From: Pseudomonadota bacterium
GTDB lineage: Bacteria; Pseudomonadota; Gammaproteobacteria; Xanthomonadales; Xanthomonadaceae
Direction: 5' to 3'
Length of the DNA: 37,971 nucleotides
Assembly (NCBI GenBank): GCA_018241125.1
Contig: JAFEEL010000026.1
Span: forward strand, 1 to 37,971
Made by a program: the position numbers and the translations under genes. Positions 1 through 11,096 of the stretch are shown in pieces; the stretch's first letter is position 1, and each line of letters begins with the position of its first letter. The notes beneath the pieces are model-generated. The model saw only the letters and a list, made by a program, of their open reading frames with translations, searched no databases and was not told where the DNA came from.

Positions 1-99
1 CACGCTCGTGAACAACGATTCCTGCATCACATCCGCGCCGCGCATGCCGAACTCCTGTCATCGGTATCGTCCGCAAAGACTACCGAACCCCTGCTGTAG
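1..99 (+). CDS. possible 3' end of an unidentified gene (cut by window edge)
   Basis: Frame 1 is open from the first base to a TAG at 97-99 and gives 32 residues rich in Ala, Arg, His, Leu and Ser. It reads like an amphipathic C-terminal helix (for example FLHHIRAAHAELL), and the third codon positions are mostly G or C, as in the real genes nearby. A terminator-like hairpin on the same strand at 248-289 is consistent with a plus-strand gene ending here. I cannot assign a family from so short a tail, and a chance open frame cannot be excluded. Confidence 0.35.
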   Translation, partial: HAREQRFLHHIRAAHAELLSSVSSAKTTEPLL

Positions 100-121
100 T
101 GCCGGTGAATTTCAACGGCCT

Positions 122-246
122 GCTAACCGGTTGTTGAAGCTTTCCACCGCCAGCGCGGGGGCTGGCCCTGCCTTTTTCAACGCGCCCAGTCCGGTACATG
201 CCCGTACCCGGCTCCCCCAGCAGGCTGTCTTTCAACAGCCTGCCAA
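122..246. repeat. structured interspersed repeat, copy 1
   Basis: First of three related elements in the window (others at 5274-5432 and 29171-29296). It begins near GGTTGTTGAA, contains the shared core TTTTTCAACGCGCCCAGTCC followed by GGTACATGCCCGTAC, and ends in the hairpin AGCAGGCTGT...AACAGCCTGC. The left part is more diverged than in the other two copies. Immediately upstream, at about 102-124, a fragment resembling the right end of another copy (TTTCAACGGCCTGCTAAC) suggests two elements in tandem. There is no coding capacity. Confidence 0.75.
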
Positions 247-247
247 G

Positions 248-289
248 CCCCTCGACGCGTGAACGGACACTCGGGTTCGAGGGGTTTTT
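248..289 (+). terminator. terminator-like hairpin with T run
   Basis: CCCCTCGA (248-255) pairs with TCGAGGGG (277-284) and is followed by TTTTT (285-289). The loop is about 21 nt, longer than usual, so this is a moderate candidate. It is oriented to stop transcription from the left edge, before the converging zinc-ribbon gene. Confidence 0.45.
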
Positions 290-2137
<1,848 letters not shown>

Positions 2138-2275
2138 GGGCGTCCCCTTGCGCAGTCGCGATCAACGTTCGCACGCCGGCCCCGATTCAAGCACCCGCCC
2201 TGCGCTCGTGCAAGCTCCGGCACGCCGCTACGGGAAGCGCGCCGGTCATTGGTGCTGGGTCGAAAGCGCTCGCGT

Positions 2276-3400
2276 CTACCTGCAAACGGTCGTGCCCGGA
2301 TAGCCGGGAATCACGCCCGCGCAGACCTCGCCGCGGATGCGGTGGCGGCAATCCTTGCCGAAAATGCCCGGCTCGCATTCGTCATGCGCGCGCTGGTAAT
2401 AGACCTGATCGGGCGATGGGCCGTAATAGCGCGGGCGCGGCGGCGGCCGCTGCGCCATCTGCATGGCCTGGCGTTGCCGCATTTCGCGCCGCCGTTGCGC
2501 AAGGCGCTGCTGGCGTGCGGGTGCTTGCAGGGCGTAGCGCGCTCGCTGCAGCAATCGCTGCGCGCGCCGGAAACCGGGCTGGATTTGCAGCGCCGATTGG
2601 GCGTAGCCCATGGCGCCCTGGTAGTCGCGCTGCGCAAAGGCCTGCTCGCCTTGCACGACAAAGTCGGTTGCCGGCTGCAGCGTCCCGGCGCCTTGCGGTG
2701 GTTGCGGGTACTGCGCGGAGCGATCATCTCCGGGCCCCGCGCCGGGCGCATCGGGTGGCGGCGCCTGCCCTGCCATCGGCGCCTGCGCATCGGCTGGCGT
2801 TGTTGCCGGTGCCGGCGCTTGCCCATCGGCGGGCGGCGGTGCGCCCGCAGCGGCTGCCGGCGCATCGGCAGCCGGTGCAGTGGCGGCGCTGCTGGTGCCG
2901 CCAAACGCCTGCGACAACGCATCGACGGCATTGGCTGCCGACGTCGCGGCGGTCGCAGCAGTCGCGGGCGCCGCTGCTGGCGCGGGCGCAGGTGTGGAGG
3001 CAGGCACGGGGGTGGTCGGGTTGCCACTGGCCGATGCCGGATTCTGATAATAGGTGTGATACACGCCATAGCCGCCGGCCAACGCAGCCAGTGCGACCAC
3101 CGACAGCACCGCAGCCAGCGGGCCGCGGCTTGGCTTGCGCGACATCGGGCGCACTGGCGCGCTCATCGGGCCGATACCGTCCAGGCTCACCGGCGCACCC
3201 GGCGCATCGGCAGCCGGAGGCTCGGCGGCCGCAGCCGGCGCGGGCGGATCGACGGCAGGCGCAGCCGGCGCGGGCGCACCATCGGTCGCCGACCCCGATG
3301 CCGCGCTGGTTGGCGCCGCGTCGGCAGCGAAGGGGCTTCCGCATCCGTGACAGAACTTCGCACCGTCCACGGCGTCGATACCGCACGTTGAGCACTTCAT
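2276..3400 (-). CDS. zinc-ribbon single-pass membrane protein (smaller paralog)
   Basis: A 374-residue protein of unknown function. It has one N-terminal zinc ribbon (MKCSTCG then CHGCG, about residues 1-22), an Ala/Pro linker, a transmembrane segment at about 92-117 preceded by basic residues, and a second Ala/Pro/Thr linker. A TPR-like helix pair follows (EQAFAQRDYQGAMGYAQSAL), then an Arg/Gln-rich segment and a C-terminal block with GIFGKDCRHRIR and further cysteines, shared with the downstream paralog (290-2137). An in-frame GTG exists 6 bases earlier, but ATG at 3400 is preferred because AGGGAG sits 5 nt upstream and the start then aligns with the paralog. The 138-nt gap to the next gene suggests co-transcription. 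The conserved C-terminal cysteines suggest a disulfide-bonded domain (inference). Confidence 0.85.
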   Translation of the reverse strand: MKCSTCGIDAVDGAKFCHGCGSPFAADAAPTSAASGSATDGAPAPAAPAVDPPAPAAAAEPPAADAPGAPVSLDGIGPMSAPVRPMSRKPSRGPLAAVLSVVALAALAGGYGVYHTYYQNPASASGNPTTPVPASTPAPAPAAAPATAATAATSAANAVDALSQAFGGTSSAATAPAADAPAAAAGAPPPADGQAPAPATTPADAQAPMAGQAPPPDAPGAGPGDDRSAQYPQPPQGAGTLQPATDFVVQGEQAFAQRDYQGAMGYAQSALQIQPGFRRAQRLLQRARYALQAPARQQRLAQRRREMRQRQAMQMAQRPPPRPRYYGPSPDQVYYQRAHDECEPGIFGKDCRHRIRGEVCAGVIPGYPGTTVCR

Positions 3401-3506
3401 GGGCACTCCCTATCGTTGATGACGCGCTTGCCGATGCATGACCGCGACGACTGGTCGGCGCTCGCGCGAGCCTGCACCGCGGTGACCGATCGATCAGATC
3501 ATTGCC

Positions 3507-4043
3507 TCAACCGGCCTTGGGCACGGACTTGCACGCGCTCGAAACATCCAGCACCGCGCTGAAACGCGGCAACCCATCGGTGGTCTGTGGCTTGTCGAGA
3601 AAAATGCGCGCCCGCCCTTGTGCATCGAGCTTGGGCGGCGCGGCGGTGCCGGGTTTGCGCCAGATTTCCACTGTCGCCACGCACGCGGGCGCCTGGGCGA
3701 GCGGCACCGCGATGCGATCGTTGAGCAGCCAATGGGTCGCCGGCGATGGCGCAGCCTTCAACTCACGCGCATCGACATACAGCGCACGCTGCACGCAGCG
3801 GTCGCCGGGCAGCACCTCCACCCGGTACGGTTCGGCCGTATCGCCAGTGAACAATCCTTCCAGCCGCACGCACGCCTCGGGGATGTTGCGCAAGGTGTGC
3901 AGTACGCCCACCGCCTGCGCGGTGGTGCTGCCGGGCGGGCGCACGACTTCCGGCGGCGCAGGCGCGGCCAGTGCGGCGGCGGCCATGCTCAGGCTGAACA
4001 GACTTGACAGACTGGCAACGGCAAATGGCCGGATACGGTTCAT
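3507..4043 (-). CDS. small exported protein of unknown function
   Basis: A 178-residue product starting MNRIRPFAVASLSSLF, with a typical Sec signal peptide that ends near AALAAPA. The mature part has four cysteines (EACVRL, DRCVQR, PACVAT, SACKSV), which could form two disulfides in the periplasm. I do not recognise the family. An earlier in-frame ATG would add 14 residues before the signal peptide and is less likely. It is divergent from the CsgG-like gene at 4226, so the 180 bp between them should hold both promoters. A second clue to surface location is that several neighbours are also exported. Confidence 0.75.
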   Translation of the reverse strand: MNRIRPFAVASLSSLFSLSMAAAALAAPAPPEVVRPPGSTTAQAVGVLHTLRNIPEACVRLEGLFTGDTAEPYRVEVLPGDRCVQRALYVDARELKAAPSPATHWLLNDRIAVPLAQAPACVATVEIWRKPGTAAPPKLDAQGRARIFLDKPQTTDGLPRFSAVLDVSSACKSVPKAG

Positions 4044-4225
4044 GGATGCGTTCCCAAGGTGACCCAAGCCTCCAGACTGCCACAAGCCTGCTGAATCGTG
4101 ACGGTCAGGGCGATCGACGACGCATTCGCTCGCGCAGTAGCCCGCTACGCTCGCAGCGTGTTGCGCAGCGCGTTAATATCGCCTCCAATTTCGCCCATTT
4201 CGCATCCCACCCGAGGATCAAACCC

Positions 4226-5158
4226 ATGCATCAACGCACGCTCGCCGCCCTGTCCACCGCCATCGCCCTGACCTTGGCCATGCCCGCCGTTGCCGGTGGC
4301 GGCGTAGAAAACAACAAAGGATCAAGCAAGAGCGCAGAGATCCCGCAGTGCGGCCATGTGCTGGGCACGATCGCGCTGGTGGACGGCGACGGTCGCGGTT
4401 GGACGGCGTACGGCGTCGGCGCGCCCTCGACCCTGCTCAAGACCTTCGTCAACCGCTCGGGCTGCTTCAAGCTGGTCAACCGCGGTGCCGGCATGGCGGC
4501 CATCCAGCGCGAACACGAACTGGCCGGTGGCGGTGACCTGCAGCGTGGCTCCAACGTCGGCGGTGGGCAGATCAAGACCGCCGACTGGCTGCTGGTGGCC
4601 GACGTGGCCGGTGAGAACCAGAACTCCGGCGGCAGCGCCGTGGGCGGCTTGGTCGGCGGGCTGGTCGGCGGGCGCGTGGGCGCACTGGCTGCGGGCATCC
4701 GCACCAGCAAGGTCGAGGCGCAGACCGTGCTGTCGCTGGTCAACACCCGCACCTCGGAGGAGGAATACAACATCGAGGGCTTCGCCAAGAAGACCGACAT
4801 CGGCTTCGGCGCCGGCGGCTTTATCGGTTGGGGCGGCGCCGGCGGCGGTGCCTACGAGAACACCGATGTCGGCAAGGTGGTCGGCCTGGCCTTCCTCGAC
4901 GCCTACCGGCAACTGGTCACGCAGATGGGCGGCATGAACGCCAACGAGGTCGCCACCGCGCCACGCCAGTCGTTCGTCGCCCGGGTGACGGTGGACATGA
5001 AGCGTTCGCCGTCGAAGAACTCCAGCACCATCCGCCAACTGTCCCCGGGAATGATGGTGTACCCGACCGGCGGCAAGGACGACATGTGGTGGGAGGTCGA
5101 GGACGAAAACGGCAACACCGGCTGGGTGCTCAACGACAAGCTCGAACCGAAGAGGTAA
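4226..5158 (+). CDS. exported CsgG-like protein with C-terminal SH3-type domain
   Basis: A 310-residue protein with a signal peptide (MHQRTLAALSTAIALTLAMP, cleavage near VAG). Residues about 40-235 resemble the CsgG/curli-assembly family: a segment like SGCFKLVNRGAGM followed by QREHEL, then a stretch reading ADWLLVADV, then strands carrying long glycine-zipper runs (VGGLVGGLVGGRVGALAAG). The last 65 residues look like a bacterial SH3 domain (RSPSKNSSTIRQL, WWEVED, GNTGWVLNDKL). CsgG-family proteins act at the outer membrane or as LpoB-like periplasmic factors. The SH3 fusion would suit cell-wall contact (inference). There is no lipobox cysteine at the signal-peptide end. ATG 4226 has GAGGA 8 nt upstream; the open frame extends upstream without a good start. 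Confidence 0.8.
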   Translation: MHQRTLAALSTAIALTLAMPAVAGGGVENNKGSSKSAEIPQCGHVLGTIALVDGDGRGWTAYGVGAPSTLLKTFVNRSGCFKLVNRGAGMAAIQREHELAGGGDLQRGSNVGGGQIKTADWLLVADVAGENQNSGGSAVGGLVGGLVGGRVGALAAGIRTSKVEAQTVLSLVNTRTSEEEYNIEGFAKKTDIGFGAGGFIGWGGAGGGAYENTDVGKVVGLAFLDAYRQLVTQMGGMNANEVATAPRQSFVARVTVDMKRSPSKNSSTIRQLSPGMMVYPTGGKDDMWWEVEDENGNTGWVLNDKLEPKR

Positions 5159-5184
5159 TCGCGCCGCCCCCGCTTGCGTGCAAC

Positions 5185-5217
5185 GAGGCCACCCTTGCGG
5201 TGGCCTCTCGCGTTTTC
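5185..5217 (+). terminator. rho-independent terminator after the CsgG-like gene
   Basis: GAGGCCACC (5185-5193) pairs perfectly with GGTGGCCTC (5199-5207) across a 5-nt loop, and the sequence continues TCGCGTTTTCTT. It lies 27 bp after the stop codon of the CsgG-like gene. Confidence 0.8.
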
Positions 5218-5273
5218 TTGGCCGATGCCGGCTCGGCGTGGGTCGCATCGTCGTCTGCGCCGTTCGTGGCAGC

Positions 5274-5432
5274 CTAACAGGTTGTTGAAAAAGGGCTTTC
5301 CTGCCCTCTTTCAACGCGCCGAGTCCGGTACATGCCGTACTCGGCTCCGCCAATCAAACACTTGCGTGTTTGATTGGCGTGCGATCCGTCCATGGATCGC
5401 ATCAGCAGGCTGTTTTTCAACAGTCTGCTAAC
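5274..5432. repeat. structured interspersed repeat, copy 2 (with extra hairpins)
   Basis: Same family as 122-246 and 29171-29296. It starts with AACAGGTTGTTGAAAAAGGG and ends in TTTTTCAACAGTCTGCTAAC, so the ends are inverted. TTGAAAAAGGGC pairs with the internal GCCCTCTTTCAA. Unlike the other copies it carries about 50 extra bases made of two further hairpins: CCAATCAAACAC/GTGTTTGATTGG (5350-5377, 4-nt loop) and TGCGATCC/GGATCGCA (5380-5401). There is no open reading frame typical of a transposase. Confidence 0.85.
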
Positions 5433-5469
5433 CCTCTCCCGTCAGGAAAGGAGCTTGATGTCACGCATT

Positions 5470-5602
5470 ACCCTTCTCCCTTCGGGAGAAGGTGGCGCGA
5501 AGCGCCGGATGAGGGGCGAGCAACAATCGGAAAATCGGTCTGCACGACGGCGTTCGCCCCTCACCCCCACCCCTCTCCCGTTGGGAGAGGGGCTTTGTTT
5601 TC
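5470..5602. repeat. paired palindromic intergenic repeat (BIME-like)
   Basis: The left module has CCTTCTCCC/GGGAGAAGG (5472-5492, 3-nt loop), then GGCGC-GAA-GCGCC (5494-5506) and TGAGGGGCGA. The right module is inverted: TCGCCCCTCA, then CCCCTCTCCC/GGGAGAGGGG (5570-5592), followed by CTTTGTTTT. The right hairpin with its T-rich tail could also terminate plus-strand transcription. A related, perfectly palindromic copy follows hppA (7868-7922). Confidence 0.75.
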
Positions 5603-5623
5603 CGCTCCCCGCTCACTGCCCCC

Positions 5624-5658
5624 GTCTCCCGTCTCCCGTCTCCCGTCTCCCGTCTCCC
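5624..5658. repeat. tandem heptamer array, 5 x GTCTCCC
   Basis: Five perfect consecutive GTCTCCC units. The array ends only 5 bp before the proposed -35 box of hppA, so a change in copy number would move upstream sequence relative to that promoter. It belongs to the same class of 7-bp repeats seen in purL, valS and around holC, with a different unit. Confidence 0.9.
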
Positions 5659-5662
5659 CCGC

Positions 5663-5692
5663 TTGGCGCACGCAGCCATCCTCTGCCATAAT
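5663..5692 (+). promoter_or_regulatory. candidate sigma-70 promoter of hppA
   Basis: TTGGCG (5663-5668) and CATAAT (5687-5692) are separated by 18 bp, giving a leader of about 90 nt before the hppA ATG. Both hexamers are near consensus in an otherwise GC-rich stretch. No experimental support is available. Confidence 0.5.
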
Positions 5693-5788
5693 CGACCGGT
5701 TCAGCCGCCACGGGTGGCCCGAACCGGCAACAAAAACCACCTGTCGAAACCATCAGTCGGCCATCCTTGGGCCTCGGGGAGCGCGTTC

Positions 5789-7858
<2,070 letters not shown>

Positions 7859-7867
7859 CCGAAGCGA

Positions 7868-7922
7868 CTCCCTCACCCCATCGCCCCTCTCCCATCGGGA
7901 GAGGGGCGATGGGGTGAGGGAG
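7868..7922. repeat. perfect 26-bp palindrome with 3-nt loop
   Basis: The arms 7868-7893 and 7897-7922 are exact reverse complements around ATC. The arms contain the CCCCTCTCCC/GGGAGAGGGG motif of the intergenic repeat at 5470-5602. The palindrome starts 9 nt after the hppA stop, so it would form a very stable hairpin at the mRNA 3' end. No T run follows, so it is more likely an mRNA-stabilising or REP-type structure than an intrinsic terminator. Confidence 0.9.
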
Positions 7923-7936
7923 CGCCGCAGGCACGG

Positions 7937-7984
7937 ATCAAGATCATCAACATCGTGGCGCTGCTGTTGGTGCCGCTCCTGTAA
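7937..7984 (+). pseudogene. detached second copy of the hppA 3' end
   Basis: Fifteen codons plus TAA encode [15 protein letters not shown], identical to the C-terminus of hppA at 7811-7858. The two 48-nt copies differ at 7 positions, all third-codon and all synonymous. This downstream copy uses G/C-ending codons (AAG, AAC, GTG, GCG) like the body of hppA, whereas the copy in use does not. There is no start codon or open frame leading into it, so it is a remnant. It may be the original gene end, displaced (inference). Confidence 0.85.
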
Positions 7985-8092
7985 AGCTGTCGCTGTCGCG
8001 CGATCGCGCGCGACGATCACTCCCACTCCCCTGCTTGCGGGGGAGGGCAAGGGGTGGGGGCTGCCCCCCCTTATCCCTCGACAGAAGCTGAA

Positions 8093-8122
8093 AAAGCCCC
8101 GCCCCGTGCGGGGCTTTCTTTT
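8093..8122 (+). terminator. rho-independent terminator
   Basis: AAAGCCCCG (8093-8101) pairs with CGGGGCTTT (8109-8117) across a 7-nt loop and is followed by CTTTT. It lies between hppA and the S9 peptidase and could end hppA transcription about 235 bp after its stop, beyond the palindrome and the tail remnant. A GC-rich repeat-like stretch (CTCCCCTGCTTGCGGGGGAG) precedes it at about 8025-8045. Confidence 0.75.
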
Positions 8123-8252
8123 GGCACCCAGCCCGGGTTTCGCGTGCGGCTCCGACCGACGGATTCATCAGCCCCATCCTGACTTCGCTCAAGGCGAATC
8201 CACGCATCTTGCGCGATCATCGACACCTCACCGCCCTCGCGAGCCGTCGCAC

Positions 8253-10379
8253 ATGCAACCCATCACCCTCGCCGCCATCGCCTTGATTGGCGCGGCTACA
8301 CTGCCAGCCATGGCCCACGCCGCCGCTCCATCCACTGCGCCCGCTGCACCTGTCGCCACCAGCGACCACGCCTACCTGTGGCTGGAGGACATCCACGGCG
8401 CGCGCTCGATGGACTGGGTGAAGGCGCAAAACGCGATCACCGCCAAGGCATTCATGGCTTCGCCCGAGTTCGCGCACACCCGTGCGCAAATCTTGCAGGT
8501 GCTCGATTCGGATGCGCGCATCCCGTATCCGTCGCGGATGGGCGATTGGCTGTACAACTTCTGGCAGGACAAGGCGCACCCGCGCGGCATCTGGCGGCGT
8601 ACCACGCTGGACGAATATCGCAAGACCGATCCGCACTGGGAGACGGTGCTGGACATCGACGCGCTCAACAAAGCCGAGAACGCCAAGTGGGTGTTCAAGG
8701 GTGCCGAGTGCCTGCGCCCGCAGTACGAGCGCTGCCTGATCTCGCTCTCGCCCGGCGGCGGCGATGCGGTGGAGGTGCGCGAGTTCGACTTGGCGAGCAA
8801 GGCGTTCGTGAAGGATGGATTCCACATTCCAGTGGCCAAGACGCAGGCCGGCTGGATCGACCAGAACACGTTGTACGTCGGCACCGATTTCGGCCCGGGT
8901 TCGATGACCGAATCCAGCTACCCGCGCATCGCCAAGGAGTGGAAACGCGGCGCGCCGTTGTCCGCCGCAGCGCTGGTGTACGCCGGCAAACCCAGCGATC
9001 TGGCGGTCAGCGCGTACCACGACCCCACACCCGGTTTCGAGCGCGACTACGTGCGCGTGCAGAAGGATTTTTTCCACGGCGATACCTGGCTGCGCCGCGA
9101 CGGCAAGCTGGTGAAGATCGACGTGCCCGCCGACGCCAGCGCCGACGCCTACCGGCAATGGCTGCTGGTGCAGACCAAATCGGCGTGGACGGTCGGCGGC
9201 AACACCTGGCCGTCGGGCGCGCTGCTGGCCATCTCGTTCGATGACTTCATGGCCGGCAAGCGCGACTTCACCGCGCTGTTCACGCCCGACGCGCACACCG
9301 CGCTGTCGGCGTACAGCTGGACACAGCACCACCTGATCTTGAATTTGCTCGACGACGTGAAGAGCCGGCTGGAAGTGCTCACGCCTGCGGCCAGCGGTCC
9401 GTGGCAGCGGGCGCCGATGGAAGGCGCGCCGGCGATGAGCACCATCGGCGTGGTCGATACCGACCCGGATCACAGCGACGAATACTGGCTGTCGGTCGCC
9501 GGCTTTCTCACCCCGTCCTCGTTGCAACGCGGCGTGCTCGGGCAAGGCCCGGCGCAAACGATCAAGACCACGCCGGCGTTTTTCGACGCCAGCAAGTTCG
9601 AGGCCAGCCAATACTTCGTGACCTCCAGGGACGGCACCCGCGTGCCGTATTTCCAGATCGCACCCAAGGGCATGAAGCTCGACGGTTCCAACCGCACCCT
9701 GCTGTACGGCTACGGCGGCTTCGAGGTGTCCGAGCAACCTTTCTACAGCGGCAGCGTCGGACGGGCGTGGCTGGAGCGCGGCGGCGTGTACGTGATCGCC
9801 AACATCCGCGGCGGCGGCGAGTACGGCCCGGGTTGGCATCAGGCCGCGCTGAAAGCCAACCGTCCACGCGCCTACGAAGATTTCGCGGCGGTGGCGCAGG
9901 ACTTGGTCAAGCGCGGCGTCACCTCGGCCAAGCACCTGGGTGCCGAGGGTGGCAGCAACGGCGGGTTGCTGATGGGCAACATGCTCACGACCTACCCGCA
10001 GTTGTTCGGCGCGATCGCCTGCGAGATCCCGCTGCTGGACATGAAGCGCTACTCGCACCTGTCGGCGGGCGCGTCGTGGATGGCCGAATACGGCGATCCG
10101 GACACCTCCGACTGGAACTTCATCAAGACCTTTTCGCCGTACCAGAACGTGCAGGCCGACGGCCACTACCCACCGGTGCTGTTCTACACGGCCACCACGG
10201 ACGACCGCGTCGGGCCGGTGCAGGCGCGCAAGATGGCCGCGAAGATGCAGGGTTTCGGGCTGAAGAATGTGTGGTTCTACGAGAATCTCGAAGGCGGCCA
10301 CGGCGCCGGTGCGGACAACGCACAAGCGGCGACCATGCACGCGCTGGCGTATGACTTCCTGTGGGATCGGCTGCGGTAG
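8253..10379 (+). CDS. exported S9 family prolyl oligopeptidase
   Basis: A 708-residue serine peptidase with an N-terminal signal peptide (MQPITLAAIALIGAATLPAM, cleavage near AHA), so it is probably periplasmic. Residues about 40-75 (YLWLEDIHGARSMDWVKAQN) match the typical start of S9A prolyl oligopeptidases, followed by a beta-propeller of about 370 residues. The C-terminal alpha/beta-hydrolase domain holds the catalytic serine in GGSNGGLLMGN, the aspartate in TATTDDRVGP and the histidine in EGGHGAG. The family cleaves short peptides after proline. The length is normal. ATG 8253 is chosen because it places the signal peptide first; no strong Shine-Dalgarno is visible. The gene stands alone, with the toxin-antitoxin promoter starting about 20 bp after its stop. 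Confidence 0.93.
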   Translation: MQPITLAAIALIGAATLPAMAHAAAPSTAPAAPVATSDHAYLWLEDIHGARSMDWVKAQNAITAKAFMASPEFAHTRAQILQVLDSDARIPYPSRMGDWLYNFWQDKAHPRGIWRRTTLDEYRKTDPHWETVLDIDALNKAENAKWVFKGAECLRPQYERCLISLSPGGGDAVEVREFDLASKAFVKDGFHIPVAKTQAGWIDQNTLYVGTDFGPGSMTESSYPRIAKEWKRGAPLSAAALVYAGKPSDLAVSAYHDPTPGFERDYVRVQKDFFHGDTWLRRDGKLVKIDVPADASADAYRQWLLVQTKSAWTVGGNTWPSGALLAISFDDFMAGKRDFTALFTPDAHTALSAYSWTQHHLILNLLDDVKSRLEVLTPAASGPWQRAPMEGAPAMSTIGVVDTDPDHSDEYWLSVAGFLTPSSLQRGVLGQGPAQTIKTTPAFFDASKFEASQYFVTSRDGTRVPYFQIAPKGMKLDGSNRTLLYGYGGFEVSEQPFYSGSVGRAWLERGGVYVIANIRGGGEYGPGWHQAALKANRPRAYEDFAAVAQDLVKRGVTSAKHLGAEGGSNGGLLMGNMLTTYPQLFGAIACEIPLLDMKRYSHLSAGASWMAEYGDPDTSDWNFIKTFSPYQNVQADGHYPPVLFYTATTDDRVGPVQARKMAAKMQGFGLKNVWFYENLEGGHGAGADNAQAATMHALAYDFLWDRLR

Positions 10380-10397
10380 TTTGCGCGCGCGCGACCT

Positions 10398-10426
10398 GCT
10401 AGACTTGTACCAAATCAGGTACAAGT
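10398..10426 (+). promoter_or_regulatory. yefM-yoeB promoter and palindromic operator
   Basis: A perfect 9-bp inverted repeat, ACTTGTACC (10403-10411) and GGTACAAGT (10418-10426), spaced by 6 bp, ends 3 bp before the yefM ATG. Each arm contains TGTAC or its complement; TGTACA-type half-sites are known operators of YefM-YoeB. An extended -10 motif TGCTAGACT (10398-10406) overlaps the left arm, which would place the transcript start inside the palindrome. The right arm also contains the only weak Shine-Dalgarno candidate (AGGT), so repressor binding could block the promoter while the leader is only about 10-17 nt. Confidence 0.75.
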
Positions 10427-10429
10427 CCC

Positions 10430-10792
10430 ATGCGCACGGTCAACTTCTCCGATGCCCGCAGCAACCTCAAGGCCGTGCTCGATACGGTCGTGGACGACTG
10501 CGACGTGACCCTCATCAAGCGCCGCGACGCACAGGACGTGGTGATGATGTCGCTGGCCACCTGGAATCGCTGGAAAGAATCCGAATATCTTCTGGCCAAT
10601 CCCGCCAATGCGCGACGCTTGTTGAACGCCGTCGCCGACCTCGATGCCGGACGTGGCAAGAAGCGCGAGTTGATTGAGCCGGCTGCCGCGCTCGCGGTCG
10701 GCGAACCGCGCCGCACGTACAAAACATCGACCAAGGCGAGCAAGCCCGGCAAGCGCACCGGACCGAACAAGCGCAAGACCATCCGTGGCTAG
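10430..10792 (+). CDS. yefM: YefM/Phd-family antitoxin with basic C-terminal extension
   Basis: A 120-residue antitoxin. Residues 1-83 follow the YefM pattern: MRTVNFSDARSNLKAVLD (DNA-binding N-terminus), DVTLIKRRDAQDVVMMSL, then YLLANPANARRLL, the segment that wraps the toxin. E. coli YefM is about 83 residues. Here about 37 more follow, rich in Lys, Arg, Thr and Pro, which do not belong to the usual fold. The role would be to neutralise YoeB and repress its own operon through the palindrome immediately upstream. The stop lies inside the yoeB reading frame (8-nt overlap), so the antitoxin tail could have arisen by readthrough of an older stop into the yoeB leader (inference). Confidence 0.92.
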   Translation: MRTVNFSDARSNLKAVLDTVVDDCDVTLIKRRDAQDVVMMSLATWNRWKESEYLLANPANARRLLNAVADLDAGRGKKRELIEPAAALAVGEPRRTYKTSTKASKPGKRTGPNKRKTIRG

Positions 10793-11054
10793 GCAAATCG
10801 TTTTCCACGCCGATGCGTGGGACGACTACCTGCACTGGCAGGCGACGGATCGGCGGATCGGCGAACGCATCAACACCTTGCTGCGCGAATGCCAGCGCGA
10901 CCCGTTTCGCGGCATCGGCAAGCCCGAGCCATTGGTCGGCAAGCTGGCCGGTTGGTGGTCGCGGCGCATCGACGACACCCATCGCCTCGTCTATCGCGCC
11001 AGCGCGACCGACCTGCAAGTGGCCGCCTGCCGTTACCATGACGGCGACCGTTGA
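10785..11054 (+). CDS. yoeB: YoeB-family mRNA interferase toxin
   Basis: An 89-residue RelE-superfamily ribonuclease that cleaves mRNA in the ribosomal A site. The sequence follows YoeB closely: AWDDYLHWQ, INTLLRECQRDPF, GIGKPEPL (catalytic Glu), WWSRRI (Arg), HRLVYR and CRYH (His). In E. coli YoeB the chain ends with Tyr after this His. Here that residue is Asp and the chain continues DGDR, so one of the usual active-site residues is absent. The GTG at 10785 is chosen because it gives the standard N-terminus and overlaps the antitoxin stop by 8 nt, a classic translationally coupled pair. An upstream in-frame ATG at 10674 would add a basic stretch coded antisense-like within yefM and is rejected. 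Confidence 0.92.
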   Translation: MARQIVFHADAWDDYLHWQATDRRIGERINTLLRECQRDPFRGIGKPEPLVGKLAGWWSRRIDDTHRLVYRASATDLQVAACRYHDGDR

Positions 11055-11096
11055 TCCGACCCCACCTATGATGCACGCGCGCGAGCACGCACCCGC

